From NCBI GenBank assembly GCA_018668195.1, contig JABITU010000308.1, positions 1 through 10,047 on the forward strand: 10,047 nt of DNA, given 5' to 3'. Shown one piece after another: positions 1 through 6,447 of the stretch. Made by a program: the position numbers and the translations under genes. The notes beneath the pieces were generated by a model. The model made no database searches, was not told where the DNA came from, and was given only the letters and a program-made list of their open reading frames with translations. The stretch is from Tateyamaria sp. GTDB lineage: Bacteria > Pseudomonadota > Alphaproteobacteria > Rhodobacterales > Rhodobacteraceae. Position 1 is the first letter of the stretch; each line of letters begins with the position of its first letter.

Positions 1-1
1 C

Positions 2-1348
2 GATAAAATCGTGCCGGGCCTCATTATTGCCGCACAAAGTTTTGGGCACATACCAGCGGTGTTTCTGCCTGCAGGGCCGATGCTGAGCGGCTTGCCAAAC
101 GATGAAAAGGCCAAGGTGCGCCAGAGGTTCGCCGCAGGCGAAGCCACCCGCCAAGAGCTGCTTGCCGCCGAAATGGCCGCTTACCACGGCCCCGGAACCT
201 GCACGTTTTATGGTACGGCCAACACAAACCAGATGTTGATGGAATTCATGGGCCTGCACTTGCCGGGCGCGTCATTTGTGAACCCGAACACCGATTTGCG
301 TGATGCGTTGACGGTAGAGGGGGCCAAACGTGCGCTGTCACTCTCGGCACTGGGCAACCATTATACCCCGGTCTGTGATGTGCTGGACGAAAAGGCCTTT
401 GTGAACGGGATTGTGGGGCTGAATGCAACGGGTGGGTCAACCAACCTGCTAATCCACCTGATTGCCATGGCGCGCGCAGGTGGCATCATTCTTGATTGGG
501 AGGACTTTTGTGACCTGTCAGAAGTTACCCCGCTTTTGGCGCGTGTCTATCCCAACGGGCTGGCTGATGTGAATCAGTTCCATGCCGCGGGCGGTCTGGG
601 CTTTATGATCGGGCAATTGCTGAATGCCGGTCTGCTGCATGACGATACGCAAACGATTGCGGGCAAAGGGCTGGAGCATTATACCGACGAACCCAAGTTG
701 GTGGATGGTACGCTAAGCTGGACGCCGGGTACGGCCCAAAGCTTGAACACAGGCATTCTGCGCCCTGCAACAGAGCCGTTCCAAGAGACTGGCGGGCTGA
801 GCCGCCTTGTTGGAACACTGGGAACCGGCGTAATGAAAATTTCTGCCGTGGCACCGGAACACCGGGTGGTCGAGGCACCCTGCCGCGTGTTCCAAGATCA
901 GGACGAGGTCAAGGCAGCGTTCAAAGCGGGCGAGTTTCAAGGCGATGTGATCATCGTCGTTCGTTTTCAGGGCCCAAAGGCAAATGGCATGCCGGAATTG
1001 CACAGCCTGACTCCATTGCTTGGAATTCTGCAAGGGCGTGGTCATAAGGTGGCGCTGGTCACCGACGGTCGGATGTCTGGTGCATCGGGCAAGATCCCGT
1101 CAGCCATTCACGTCTGCCCCGAAGCGCTTGATGGTGGCCCCATTGCGCAACTGCAGGATGGCGATATGCTGCGCGTCGACGCGATTGCCGGTGTCCTTAA
1201 AATCCTGACCGAGGGCGTGCTTGATCGTCCCTTAGCGACTGCTGATCTTGGAGCAAACACCTGGGGTGTCGGTCGCGAGCTCTTTTCTACCTTCCGCGGA
1301 GCCGTTGGATCGGCCAACACTGGCGCTACTGTATTTGGAGATTTTTGA
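2..1348 (+). CDS. edd: 6-phosphogluconate dehydratase (partial, 5' end outside window)
   Basis: Dehydrates 6-phosphogluconate to 2-keto-3-deoxy-6-phosphogluconate, the first dedicated step of the Entner-Doudoroff pathway, in the cytoplasm. The family (IlvD/Edd) uses a [4Fe-4S] cluster. The frame is open from base 2 and begins inside the conserved DKIVPGL block, so the GTG at 11 is an internal valine, not a start. About 448 codons are present; full-length Edd is near 600 residues, so roughly the first 150 are missing. Visible family signatures are [16 protein letters not shown] with its cluster-type cysteine, [14 protein letters not shown]-like [28 protein letters not shown], and [17 protein letters not shown] near the C-terminus. 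These distinguish it from IlvD by close resemblance to E. coli Edd. The stop is followed directly by eda, which confirms the pathway. No frameshift or missing motif is seen. Confidence 0.96.
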   Translation, partial: DKIVPGLIIAAQSFGHIPAVFLPAGPMLSGLPNDEKAKVRQRFAAGEATRQELLAAEMAAYHGPGTCTFYGTANTNQMLMEFMGLHLPGASFVNPNTDLRDALTVEGAKRALSLSALGNHYTPVCDVLDEKAFVNGIVGLNATGGSTNLLIHLIAMARAGGIILDWEDFCDLSEVTPLLARVYPNGLADVNQFHAAGGLGFMIGQLLNAGLLHDDTQTIAGKGLEHYTDEPKLVDGTLSWTPGTAQSLNTGILRPATEPFQETGGLSRLVGTLGTGVMKISAVAPEHRVVEAPCRVFQDQDEVKAAFKAGEFQGDVIIVVRFQGPKANGMPELHSLTPLLGILQGRGHKVALVTDGRMSGASGKIPSAIHVCPEALDGGPIAQLQDGDMLRVDAIAGVLKILTEGVLDRPLATADLGANTWGVGRELFSTFRGAVGSANTGATVFGDF

Positions 1349-1350
1349 AC

Positions 1351-1995
1351 ATGATGACTGCAAAAGCTGCCGCTGCACGGGCTTGGGAAATTTGCAACCT
1401 GGCCCCAATTATACCGGTGCTCGTTGTTGATGATGTTGCGCACGCCCGCCCCTTGGCCGAGGCACTGATTGCCGGTGGCTTGCCTGTATTGGAAGTGACC
1501 TTGCGCACGCCTGCTGCACTGGATGTCATCGCAGCTATGGCTGAAGTCGAAGGCGGCGTTGTTGGCGCAGGCACCTTGGTGACCCCAGACGATGTGGTCG
1601 CGGCAAAGGCTGTAGGCGCTCAATTCGGTGTATCTCCGGGATCGACAGATGCGCTTATCGCGGCTTGCGAGGCAGAAGAGTTGCCCTTGCTGCCAGGTGC
1701 TGCAACAGCAACCGAAGCGATGGCTCTTTATGAGCGTGGCTATGACATGCTCAAATTTTTTCCTGCCGAAGCGTCTGGTGGCGCTGCGATGTTAAAGGCC
1801 ATTGGCGCCCCGTTGCCGCAAATCTCGTTTTGCCCGACTGGCGGTGTCAGTCCGGAAAATGCCGAAAGTTACTTGAGCTTGCCAAACGTGATTTGCGCTG
1901 GCGGCAGTTGGGTCGCACCCAAAGACCTAGTCGAAGCAGGCGATTGGTCTGCCATAAAAGCCCTTGCGCGTGCGGCTGCGTCGTTGCCCCGGTAA
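1351..1995 (+). CDS. eda: KDPG aldolase (2-dehydro-3-deoxy-phosphogluconate aldolase)
   Basis: Splits 2-keto-3-deoxy-6-phosphogluconate into pyruvate and glyceraldehyde-3-phosphate, completing the Entner-Doudoroff pathway; class I aldolase, (beta/alpha)8 barrel, trimeric in the family. The 214 residues match the usual length. The Schiff-base lysine is K135 in LKFFPAE; the catalytic glutamate is E48 and the phosphate/substrate arginine R52 in EVTLRTP. GAGT (72-75) and the PTGGV phosphate loop are also present. I chose ATG 1351 because GGAG at 1337-1340 lies 10 bases upstream; ATG 1354 directly follows and is possible, while the TTG at 1345 sits too close to that ribosome site. Only two bases separate the edd stop from this start, so the two are almost certainly one operon. 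Confidence 0.96.
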   Translation: MMTAKAAAARAWEICNLAPIIPVLVVDDVAHARPLAEALIAGGLPVLEVTLRTPAALDVIAAMAEVEGGVVGAGTLVTPDDVVAAKAVGAQFGVSPGSTDALIAACEAEELPLLPGAATATEAMALYERGYDMLKFFPAEASGGAAMLKAIGAPLPQISFCPTGGVSPENAESYLSLPNVICAGGSWVAPKDLVEAGDWSAIKALARAAASLPR

Positions 1996-2106
1996 TCCAC
2001 CAACGCGAGGGGGGTGGAAACAGTTTCCCTCAAGCACTCTGAGACGGAAAACAAACAGCGAGCGCGTGTGCAATTTTACGTCATGTCCTACGCTTTGGCC
2101 CACAAC

Positions 2107-2138
2107 GAAAAAGGCCGCCCCGGATCGGTGCGGCCTTT
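2107..2138 (-). terminator. Intrinsic terminator of the rplS-rpmE unit
   Basis: A perfect 9-bp stem AAAGGCCGC (2110-2118) / GCGGCCTTT (2130-2138) with an inner CCG-GAT-CGG hairpin. Read on the minus strand the stem is followed by TTTTTCG, so it best serves rpmE, whose stop is about 20 bases upstream. On the plus strand the stem ends in only three T, so it may stop eda transcripts weakly. It lies in the convergent gap between eda and rpmE (1996-2160), which otherwise holds only a weak GAGGG/CCCTC hairpin without a T-run. Confidence 0.88.
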
Positions 2139-2160
2139 GGTAAGTATGTTCTGGTTGGGA

Positions 2161-2382
2161 TCAGAAGCCCAAGCCTGCGTATTTGTTCTTGAACTTGGAC
2201 ACTCGGCCACCGGTATCCATCAGACGCGATGTGCCGCCGGTCCAGGCAGGGTGTACCGATGGGTCGATGTCGAGCGAAAGCTGATCACCTTCTTTGCCCC
2301 AGGTCGATTTCATTTCCACGATCGTTCCGTCGGTCATTTTGACGTTGATCATGTGATATTCGGGATGCGTATCGGCCTTCAT
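2161..2382 (-). CDS. rpmE: Ribosomal protein bL31 (50S), zinc-less form
   Basis: Large-subunit protein L31, which bridges the 50S and 30S subunits. The 73 residues have the expected length and family blocks [28 protein letters not shown] and the C-terminal [11 protein letters not shown]. There is no cysteine, so the CxxC zinc-binding set of C+ L31 proteins is absent; this is the usual C- type in alphaproteobacteria, from general knowledge. The ATG (2382-2380) overlaps the rplS stop as ATGA, so translation of the two is coupled. A strong terminator follows at once. Confidence 0.96.
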   Translation of the reverse strand: MKADTHPEYHMINVKMTDGTIVEMKSTWGKEGDQLSLDIDPSVHPAWTGGTSRLMDTGGRVSKFKNKYAGLGF

Positions 2383-2765
2383 GCCTTTGCTCCTTCGGAC
2401 TTGGGTTTGTAGTTGCTTACCTCGGCGATGCGGGCCGATTTGCCCCGACGTGCGCGCAGGTAGTACAGCTTGGCACGACGCACGCGGCCGCGGCGAACCA
2501 CGGTGATGCTGTCGATGTTGGTCGAGTAAAGAGGGAACACACGTTCCACACCTTCACCAAAGGAAATCTTGCGCACGGTGAACGAACCGGCAATTCCGTG
2601 GCCGTTGTTACGTGCGATGCAGACACCTTCGTAGTTTTGCACCCGGGTGCGGGTGCCTTCTGTTACTTTAAAGCCAACGCGAATTGTGTCACCGGCTTTG
2701 AAATCGGGGATATCTGCCCCGAGGGCGGCGATTTGTTCCGCCTCAATCTGTGCGATCACGTCCAT
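2379..2765 (-). CDS. rplS: Ribosomal protein bL19 (50S)
   Basis: Large-subunit protein L19, located at the 30S-50S interface. The 128 residues include the family core: [16 protein letters not shown] (about 22-37), [14 protein letters not shown] (41-54), [20 protein letters not shown] (62-81) and the basic [23 protein letters not shown] (91-113). The ATG at 2765 has GGAG nine bases upstream. It is separated from trmD by an unusual 398 bases that hold a candidate promoter and a hairpin just ahead of the ribosome site (described separately), so it may be transcribed apart from trmD. It overlaps rpmE by four bases. Confidence 0.97.
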   Translation of the reverse strand: MDVIAQIEAEQIAALGADIPDFKAGDTIRVGFKVTEGTRTRVQNYEGVCIARNNGHGIAGSFTVRKISFGEGVERVFPLYSTNIDSITVVRRGRVRRAKLYYLRARRGKSARIAEVSNYKPKSEGAKA

Positions 2766-2784
2766 AGACCATCACTCCATTTAG

Positions 2785-2966
2785 ACTCGTGGTTTTTCCA
2801 CGAAGTTTTGCGCGCCTCAGAGCTCTTGGTCTTCACCGGGTCCGCCAGAAGCGCCCGCCAGAGGTTAGGTCATCATTCCTTGTGTACTGCCTGTGCGTTG
2901 ACCAGATACATCGAAGAAGATGCGCCCACACAACAAGCCCCGCACCGGGAGAACCCGAGTCGGAAT
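2785..2966 (-). promoter_or_regulatory. Candidate untranslated leader of rplS with hairpin before the start
   Basis: If transcription starts near 2966 from the promoter described next, the mRNA has a leader of about 200 nt before the rplS ATG. Its 3' part folds into ACTTCGTGG / CCACGAGT with one bulged A (2806-2785) and an A-rich loop, ending about ten bases before the GGAG. An 8-base direct repeat CCGCCAGA (plus strand, 2842-2849 and 2855-2862) lies further up. Leaders that control L19 synthesis are known in other bacteria; a regulatory role here is inference. Confidence 0.4.
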
Positions 2967-2972
2967 AACGGG

Positions 2973-3001
2973 TGTATAGGGGGCAAGATGTCTGCGATCA
3001 A
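2973..3001 (-). promoter_or_regulatory. Candidate sigma-70-type promoter for rplS-rpmE
   Basis: On the minus strand TTGATC (3001-2996), a 17-base spacer and TATACA (2978-2973), preceded by C, which fits the alphaproteobacterial TTGAC-N17-CTATA pattern well. It is placed inside the trmD-rplS gap and points at rplS. Both boxes match the sigma-70 consensus in 4 of 6 positions with ideal spacing. Not proven; the remainder of the gap (3002-3163) shows only small hairpins such as CCCGT/ACGGG at 3037-3053 and no gene I can support. Confidence 0.5.
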
Positions 3002-3163
3002 GCCGTCTTGTAACGGCATGGGTTTGACGGCGCGCACCCGTTAAAGATACGGGCCAAATGCCTGTGGCCTGTCTGGCCATCTGTATCGCAAAGCTCCAAA
3101 CCCTTGGCGACTGCCAGTGGTAGTCTTTATTGGCACAGCGTGAGCGACGTATCTGTGTTGATC

Positions 3164-3970
3164 CTAGCACTTAGTGTTATCGGTTTTGGACTTATGGGCG
3201 GCCCACAGGTCTGGGCGACGCTCTTGCGTCAGTTTCTTGGACATGTCCTGCCGCCACTCTGCGATTTTACCGTGATTGCCTGACATCAGAATTGGCGGGA
3301 TATCGCGCCCTTCCCACGTTGCAGGACGGGTATATTGCGGATGTTCTAAAAGCCCGGCTGAGTGGCTTTCATCTATGGTGCTTTCTGTGTTGCCCAGCAC
3401 GCCCGGCAGCAACCTAACAGTTGCATCCATCATTGCCTGTGCTGCGATTTCGCCGCCGGTCATTACAAAGTCGCCCAGAGACACTTCGGTCACCCCAAAA
3501 TGTTCAAGAACGCGCTCGTCAACACCCTCAAACCGACCGCAAAGCATGGTAACGCCCGCACATCGGGCAAGATCACTTGCCATGGCCTGATCAAAGCGGC
3601 GCCCTCGCGGCGACATGTAAAGGATCGGCCAGCGCCCGCGCGCATGTGTTTGGGCCTCTGCCAGTGCTGCGCTGACCACATCTGCGCGCAGCACCATACC
3701 GGCCCCCCCTCCTGCGGGCGTGTCGTCGACGTTGCGATGTTTGCCGATTCCGTGTCGGCGCAAATCATGGGTGTGAAGCTGCCACTTTCCCTCTTGCAAG
3801 GCCTTACCAGTCAATGACGCCCCCAGAACGCCGGGGAATGTTTCGGGAAAAAGTGTTGCGACACGGGCCTGCCAAACACCAACAAGGTCGGGGGCCTCGT
3901 CCATGAGCGAAGACGGTTTCAGTGTTGGACGAATCGCCTTGCGGCCATGTGATTTAGTCGGAGGATTCAT
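3164..3970 (-). CDS. trmD: tRNA (guanine37-N1)-methyltransferase TrmD
   Basis: Transfers a methyl group from S-adenosylmethionine to N1 of G37 in tRNAs that read CNN/GGN codons, preventing +1 frameshifting; homodimeric SPOUT enzyme with a trefoil knot. Family motifs are all visible: VATLFPETFPGVLG, RNVDDTPAGGGAGMVLR, LCGRFEGVDERV, EVSLGDFVMTGGE, LLPGVLGN, and the late PQYTRP. The 268 residues include about 33 N-terminal residues ahead of the point where E. coli TrmD begins (before VWQARVATLFPE). I kept ATG 3970 because it is the first start after an in-frame stop, and the internal ATG (MDEAPD) has no ribosome site; the site ahead of 3970 (GGGCAGG) is itself weak. The 193 bases between rimM and trmD (3971-4163) hold no gene or clear promoter. 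Confidence 0.96.
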   Translation of the reverse strand: MNPPTKSHGRKAIRPTLKPSSLMDEAPDLVGVWQARVATLFPETFPGVLGASLTGKALQEGKWQLHTHDLRRHGIGKHRNVDDTPAGGGAGMVLRADVVSAALAEAQTHARGRWPILYMSPRGRRFDQAMASDLARCAGVTMLCGRFEGVDERVLEHFGVTEVSLGDFVMTGGEIAAQAMMDATVRLLPGVLGNTESTIDESHSAGLLEHPQYTRPATWEGRDIPPILMSGNHGKIAEWRQDMSKKLTQERRPDLWAAHKSKTDNTKC

Positions 3971-4163
3971 ATGCCTGCCCTGGCGAGGATCGCCGATTTG
4001 GCCGCCGAGTTTGCAGCTTGTTCAGGATATGCGCGATTTCAGGCCAAAAGATCAAGCAACACGGCAGCGCACGACTCAATTGGGGTGGCGTTATTGCGTG
4101 ACTGAGGCCCTTGGCGCCAGTTTCTTGGGGTAGTGGTAAGAAGATGATCCAAAGAGGGATGGC

Positions 4164-4670
4164 TCAGAATAACCCCTCTGGTGGGTCAGCAACAATCCGG
4201 CCTGCTTCCAGATCAATGGTCGGCACCACGGCGTGAGTAAATGGCACCAAAACTGTCGCTGCCGCTCCGGGCGCTAAAACTTCCAAAAGATCCGCAGCAC
4301 CGTGATTGAGGACCGTTTTAACGCGGCCGAGTAACGTGCCGCCTGTGTCAAAAACCTCAAGCCCGACTAGGTCACTGTAGTAGTATTCATCGTCTGGCAA
4401 CGAAGGCAGCTGATCACGACGCGCGAACAGCTGGGTTCCGCGCAGCGCGTCCGCCTGTTCCTTGGTCGAGACGTCCGCGATGCGCGCCACAAATCCATTC
4501 TTCATCGGCCTTATCAGGGCCAGCGCGAAACTGTGGCTACCGTCCTCAGTGGTTAGGGGGCTGTAGCCCTCGATATCTTCAGGCACGGCGCAAAAAGACT
4601 TTATGCGCAACTCTCCATTGACACCGTAAGTACCGCTGATTGTACCGACGCAGATCATCGCCTCACTCAT
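4164..4670 (-). CDS. rimM: 16S rRNA processing / 30S maturation factor RimM
   Basis: Binds S19 and helps fold the 3' domain of 16S rRNA in maturing 30S subunits. The 168-residue protein has the N-terminal RimM domain ([21 protein letters not shown], residues 6-26) and the C-terminal PRC-barrel half beginning at [13 protein letters not shown], ending with [21 protein letters not shown] longer reading from an upstream ATG at 4772 would add 34 unrelated residues; I chose ATG 4670 because AGGAG stands nine bases before it and the family N-terminus starts there. Its start overlaps the end of the 45-residue membrane ORF by eight bases in another frame, so translation is probably coupled. trmD follows, the standard partner. 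Confidence 0.95.
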   Translation of the reverse strand: MSEAMICVGTISGTYGVNGELRIKSFCAVPEDIEGYSPLTTEDGSHSFALALIRPMKNGFVARIADVSTKEQADALRGTQLFARRDQLPSLPDDEYYYSDLVGLEVFDTGGTLLGRVKTVLNHGAADLLEVLAPGAAATVLVPFTHAVVPTIDLEAGRIVADPPEGLF

Positions 4671-4800
4671 TCCAGCAAACTCCTGTGCGTGCAATTCCAC
4701 CCGCGGCAATGCAGGCGTCAGCTGCCTGATTTCGTTCAAGAAAAAGCCCAAACACAAAGGCAATCGTGACAAGTATGGCGGTGCGGATCAGTCCAAACAT
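4663..4800 (-). CDS. Small single-helix membrane protein with paired cysteines
   Basis: Not a named family. It encodes 45 residues: a hydrophobic helix at about 4-21 ([18 protein letters not shown]), then a short hydrophilic tail [24 protein letters not shown] with cysteines at 30 and 42 flanking an AAGG turn. The N-terminus has only R6 ahead of the helix, and the tail begins ER, so orientation is uncertain; if the tail is periplasmic, the cysteines could form a disulfide. ATG 4800 is supported by AAAGGA six bases upstream, much better than the ATG at 4851. The stop TGA (4665-4663) lies inside the first codons of rimM. It is the first gene after the rpsP terminator. I think small proteins of this shape occur beside rimM in other roseobacters, but that is from memory. 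Confidence 0.72.
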   Translation of the reverse strand: MFGLIRTAILVTIAFVFGLFLERNQAADACIAAGGIARTGVCWNE

Positions 4801-4922
4801 TGATGGTCCTTTTGTCAGCGTTACGGCTGAGTGCAGTTTCGGCACGTGCACCGGGTTTGTCTAGCCCCGGACATGGGCCGCGCTTTGTCACAAGCTGATC
4901 TGATGATGCATCAATCGGTTAG

Positions 4923-4958
4923 AAAAACGCCCGCCGTAGTACAATGCCGGGCGGGCGT
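4923..4958 (-). terminator. Intrinsic terminator after rpsP
   Basis: A perfect 9-bp GC-rich stem ACGCCCGCC (4927-4935) / GGCGGGCGT (4950-4958), 14-base loop, followed on the minus strand by TTTTTC. It sits 22 bases after the rpsP stop and ahead of the small membrane gene and rimM, so it should end or reduce transcripts coming from ffh-rpsP. The stretch 4801-4922 downstream should then hold a promoter, but I see no convincing -35/-10 pair there. Confidence 0.9.
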
Positions 4959-4980
4959 AATGGTATCAAAGCCGGGCTGA

Positions 4981-5385
4981 TTACTCAGTCGCTTCGGCTG
5001 CCTCGGCTGGTGCTTCTTCTGTGGGCGCATTGGCAGCTTCAGCCGCAGCAGCGGCCTTGGCGGCTTTCTCTTCGGCGCGCTCTTTTGCTTTTTTGCCGGG
5101 CTCGCCTTTCTTGAGGTTGGTGCGCTCTTTTTTCTCAATCACGCCTGCAGCTTCTAGCATGCGGCTGATCCGGTCGGTGGGCTGTGCACCTTGGCCAATC
5201 CAGTACTGGATACGCTCCATATTCATTTTCACGCGCTCTTCGCTGTCTTTGGGTAGCAGCGGGTTATATGTACCCAGCTTTTCGATGTAGCGGCCATCGC
5301 GAGGCATGCGGCTGTCAGCGGCGACGATGCGGTAAAAGGGGCGCTTTTTTGAGCCGCCACGGGCCAAGCGAATTTTCATGGACAT
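4981..5385 (-). CDS. rpsP: Ribosomal protein bS16 (30S) with Ala/Glu-rich tail
   Basis: Small-subunit protein S16, which binds 16S rRNA early in assembly. The conserved core is residues 3-80: [37 protein letters not shown] and [16 protein letters not shown]. Residues from about 87 to 134 form a Lys/Ala/Glu-rich tail of low complexity, common in alphaproteobacterial S16 and absent from the 82-residue E. coli protein. ATG 5385 (MSMKIR) is preferred to ATG 5379 because AAGGA lies nine bases before it. It lies 47 bases downstream of the chorismate mutase gene and is followed by a strong terminator. Confidence 0.97.
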   Translation of the reverse strand: MSMKIRLARGGSKKRPFYRIVAADSRMPRDGRYIEKLGTYNPLLPKDSEERVKMNMERIQYWIGQGAQPTDRISRMLEAAGVIEKKERTNLKKGEPGKKAKERAEEKAAKAAAAAEAANAPTEEAPAEAAEATE

Positions 5386-5432
5386 AGGTATTTTTCCTTT
5401 TGGGTCAGATATTTGGCGAGGGTTTTCCCGCC

Positions 5433-5729
5433 TTATGATTGGTGTTTCTTATGATGCTGAATGACTTCAGCGATGACGAAGTTCAAGAACTTCTTGGCAA
5501 ATTCGGGATCGAGGTCTGCCTCGTTCGCCAAATCTTCGAGCCGTGCGATCTGTGCGGCTTCGCGTGCAGGATCTGAGGGCGGAAGGTCGTGTTCAGCCTT
5601 GAGTTTTCCCACGGCCTTGGTGTGTTTGAAACGCTCGCCCAGCGTATACACAAGGATCGCATCGAGCCTGTCGATGCTGCTTCTGTGCTCTTTGAGCACG
5701 GCGGCGGCGCGGGTTATAGCGTCAGTCAT
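5433..5729 (-). CDS. Chorismate mutase, AroQ type (monofunctional)
   Basis: Converts chorismate to prephenate, the branch point to phenylalanine and tyrosine; all-helical AroQ fold, cytoplasmic. The 98-residue protein is a single CM_2 domain without a prephenate dehydratase/dehydrogenase partner. By eye-alignment with the E. coli P-protein mutase domain the active-site set is kept: R16 (HRSSID), R33 (GERFKH), K42 (VGKLK), D53, R56 and E57 (SDPAREAAQ), and Q91 (EVIQHH). ATG 5729 has GGAG seven bases upstream and overlaps the stop of the preceding 66-codon ORF as ATGA. A longer frame from 5888 would add 53 residues of unlikely composition and is rejected. It is an amino-acid gene inside a translation operon, an arrangement I believe is common in Rhodobacteraceae. 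Confidence 0.92.
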   Translation of the reverse strand: MTDAITRAAAVLKEHRSSIDRLDAILVYTLGERFKHTKAVGKLKAEHDLPPSDPAREAAQIARLEDLANEADLDPEFAKKFLNFVIAEVIQHHKKHQS

Positions 5730-5926
5730 GCGTGGTCTCCGATTTGGGGCGTTTGAATGGACGTTGAAACGGCATTGGATGGCGTCAGGCCAGAATGTGC
5801 TAGCAGGCCTTTGTACTTTTGGATCAAATATTGCATCGGCCTTGTTTCTGACACTTTGCGTCCGGTGACTTCTGACAGGATTTGCCACGCTGTGATTGCG
5901 TATTTTGGCAGCAATGAAGACGTCAT
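5726..5926 (-). CDS. Hypothetical 66-residue protein coupled to its neighbours
   Basis: I do not recognise a family. The ORF fills the 193-base gap between the acetyltransferase and chorismate mutase exactly: its ATG (5926-5924) overlaps the acetyltransferase stop as ATGA, and its TGA (5728-5726) overlaps the chorismate mutase ATG, again as ATGA. GGAAG lies seven bases before the start. The product (MTSSLLPKYAITAWQILSEV...) has no signal peptide or membrane helix; it begins with a likely helical segment AITAWQILSEVTGRKV, then MQYLIQKYKGLL, and ends in a polar Ser/Thr/Gln-rich tail. No cysteine. Fit of both ends plus the ribosome site makes it probable that it is translated; function is unknown. 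The alternative is that the overlaps are chance and the gap is untranslated. Confidence 0.62.
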   Translation of the reverse strand: MTSSLLPKYAITAWQILSEVTGRKVSETRPMQYLIQKYKGLLAHSGLTPSNAVSTSIQTPQIGDHA

Positions 5927-6447
5927 TTCAGCGCTTCCGGACCTGGGTGGCGGTAGACCATCATCTGGCCATGCACAGCATGGGTAAAGTTCTGTTCGCG
6001 CGTTGCACCCATTGCTTTGGCCACGCGAACCGAGTTGTCATTGTTAGGCATTATCATGCTGATCACAGTGCGCCAGCCCAGCGTTGCGTAGGCATATGCG
6101 CGTGCGGCGCGCCCTGCTTCGGATGCAAAGCCTTTGCCAGTGCCGGACCATATGTACCAGCCGACTTCGGGTTCGGGCCAGCCATGTGGATTGTGTAAGC
6201 CGACGATACCAATCGCCGTATCGTTCCCTTTTGCAGTGACCATCCAGCGGCCATATCCGCGCAAAGACCAGTGCCCGATGACTTGCGCCAAATAACGCCA
6301 GGTTTCTTCGGTGCTGATTGGGCCACCAACAAATCTTGACGCGTCAGAGGCGTAGAATGTGGCAAATGCCCCAAGGTCTCGTGAGCCGGGCGCCCGCAGC
6401 GTCAGTCGCTCTGTCTCAAGCGTAGGGATGGCGGGCATCTGGATCAT
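5923..6447 (-). CDS. GNAT-family N-acetyltransferase (RimJ/RimL-like)
   Basis: A 174-residue acetyl-CoA-dependent acetyltransferase of the Acetyltransf_3 type. The N-terminus LETERLTLRAPGSRDLGAFATFY is the classic opening of the RimJ/RimL group; EVGWYIWSGTGKGFASEAGRAARAYAYATLGW (about 93-124) contains the acetyl-CoA loop (G-x-G-x-A region), followed by the terminal strand VISMIMPNNDNSVRVAKAMGA, also diagnostic. Substrate is unknown; the RimL relatives acetylate protein N-termini, but many homologues act on small molecules. Its ATG overlaps the ffh stop as ATGA and its own stop overlaps the next ORF in the same way. Placement with ribosomal genes makes a translation-related substrate tempting but unproven. 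Confidence 0.93.
   Translation of the reverse strand: MIQMPAIPTLETERLTLRAPGSRDLGAFATFYASDASRFVGGPISTEETWRYLAQVIGHWSLRGYGRWMVTAKGNDTAIGIVGLHNPHGWPEPEVGWYIWSGTGKGFASEAGRAARAYAYATLGWRTVISMIMPNNDNSVRVAKAMGATREQNFTHAVHGQMMVYRHPGPEALK

Noticed and set aside
2865..3170. A 101-residue minus-strand frame with a GTG start overlapping the trmD stop.
   Set aside because: No ribosome site of note, Arg/Trp-rich composition without any family motif, and it runs over the candidate rplS promoter; best read as chance.
4671..4772. A 34-residue N-terminal extension of RimM from an upstream ATG.
   Set aside because: The extension overlaps the membrane microprotein gene in another frame, and the RimM family N-terminus with AGGAG nine bases upstream begins at 4670.
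4904..4913. Perfect palindrome TGATGCATCA upstream of the membrane microprotein gene.
   Set aside because: Ten bases of self-complementarity alone, without a nearby promoter or second copy, are too little to call an operator.
5021..5290. Plus-strand frame of 89 residues opposite rpsP, rich in Ala/Ser.
   Set aside because: Antisense shadow of the Ala/Glu-rich S16 coding sequence, with no ribosome site or family match.
5730..5888. A 53-residue N-terminal extension of the chorismate mutase from an ATG at 5888.
   Set aside because: The added residues have no chorismate mutase character; ATG 5729 has GGAG at good spacing and forms the ATGA overlap with the preceding ORF.
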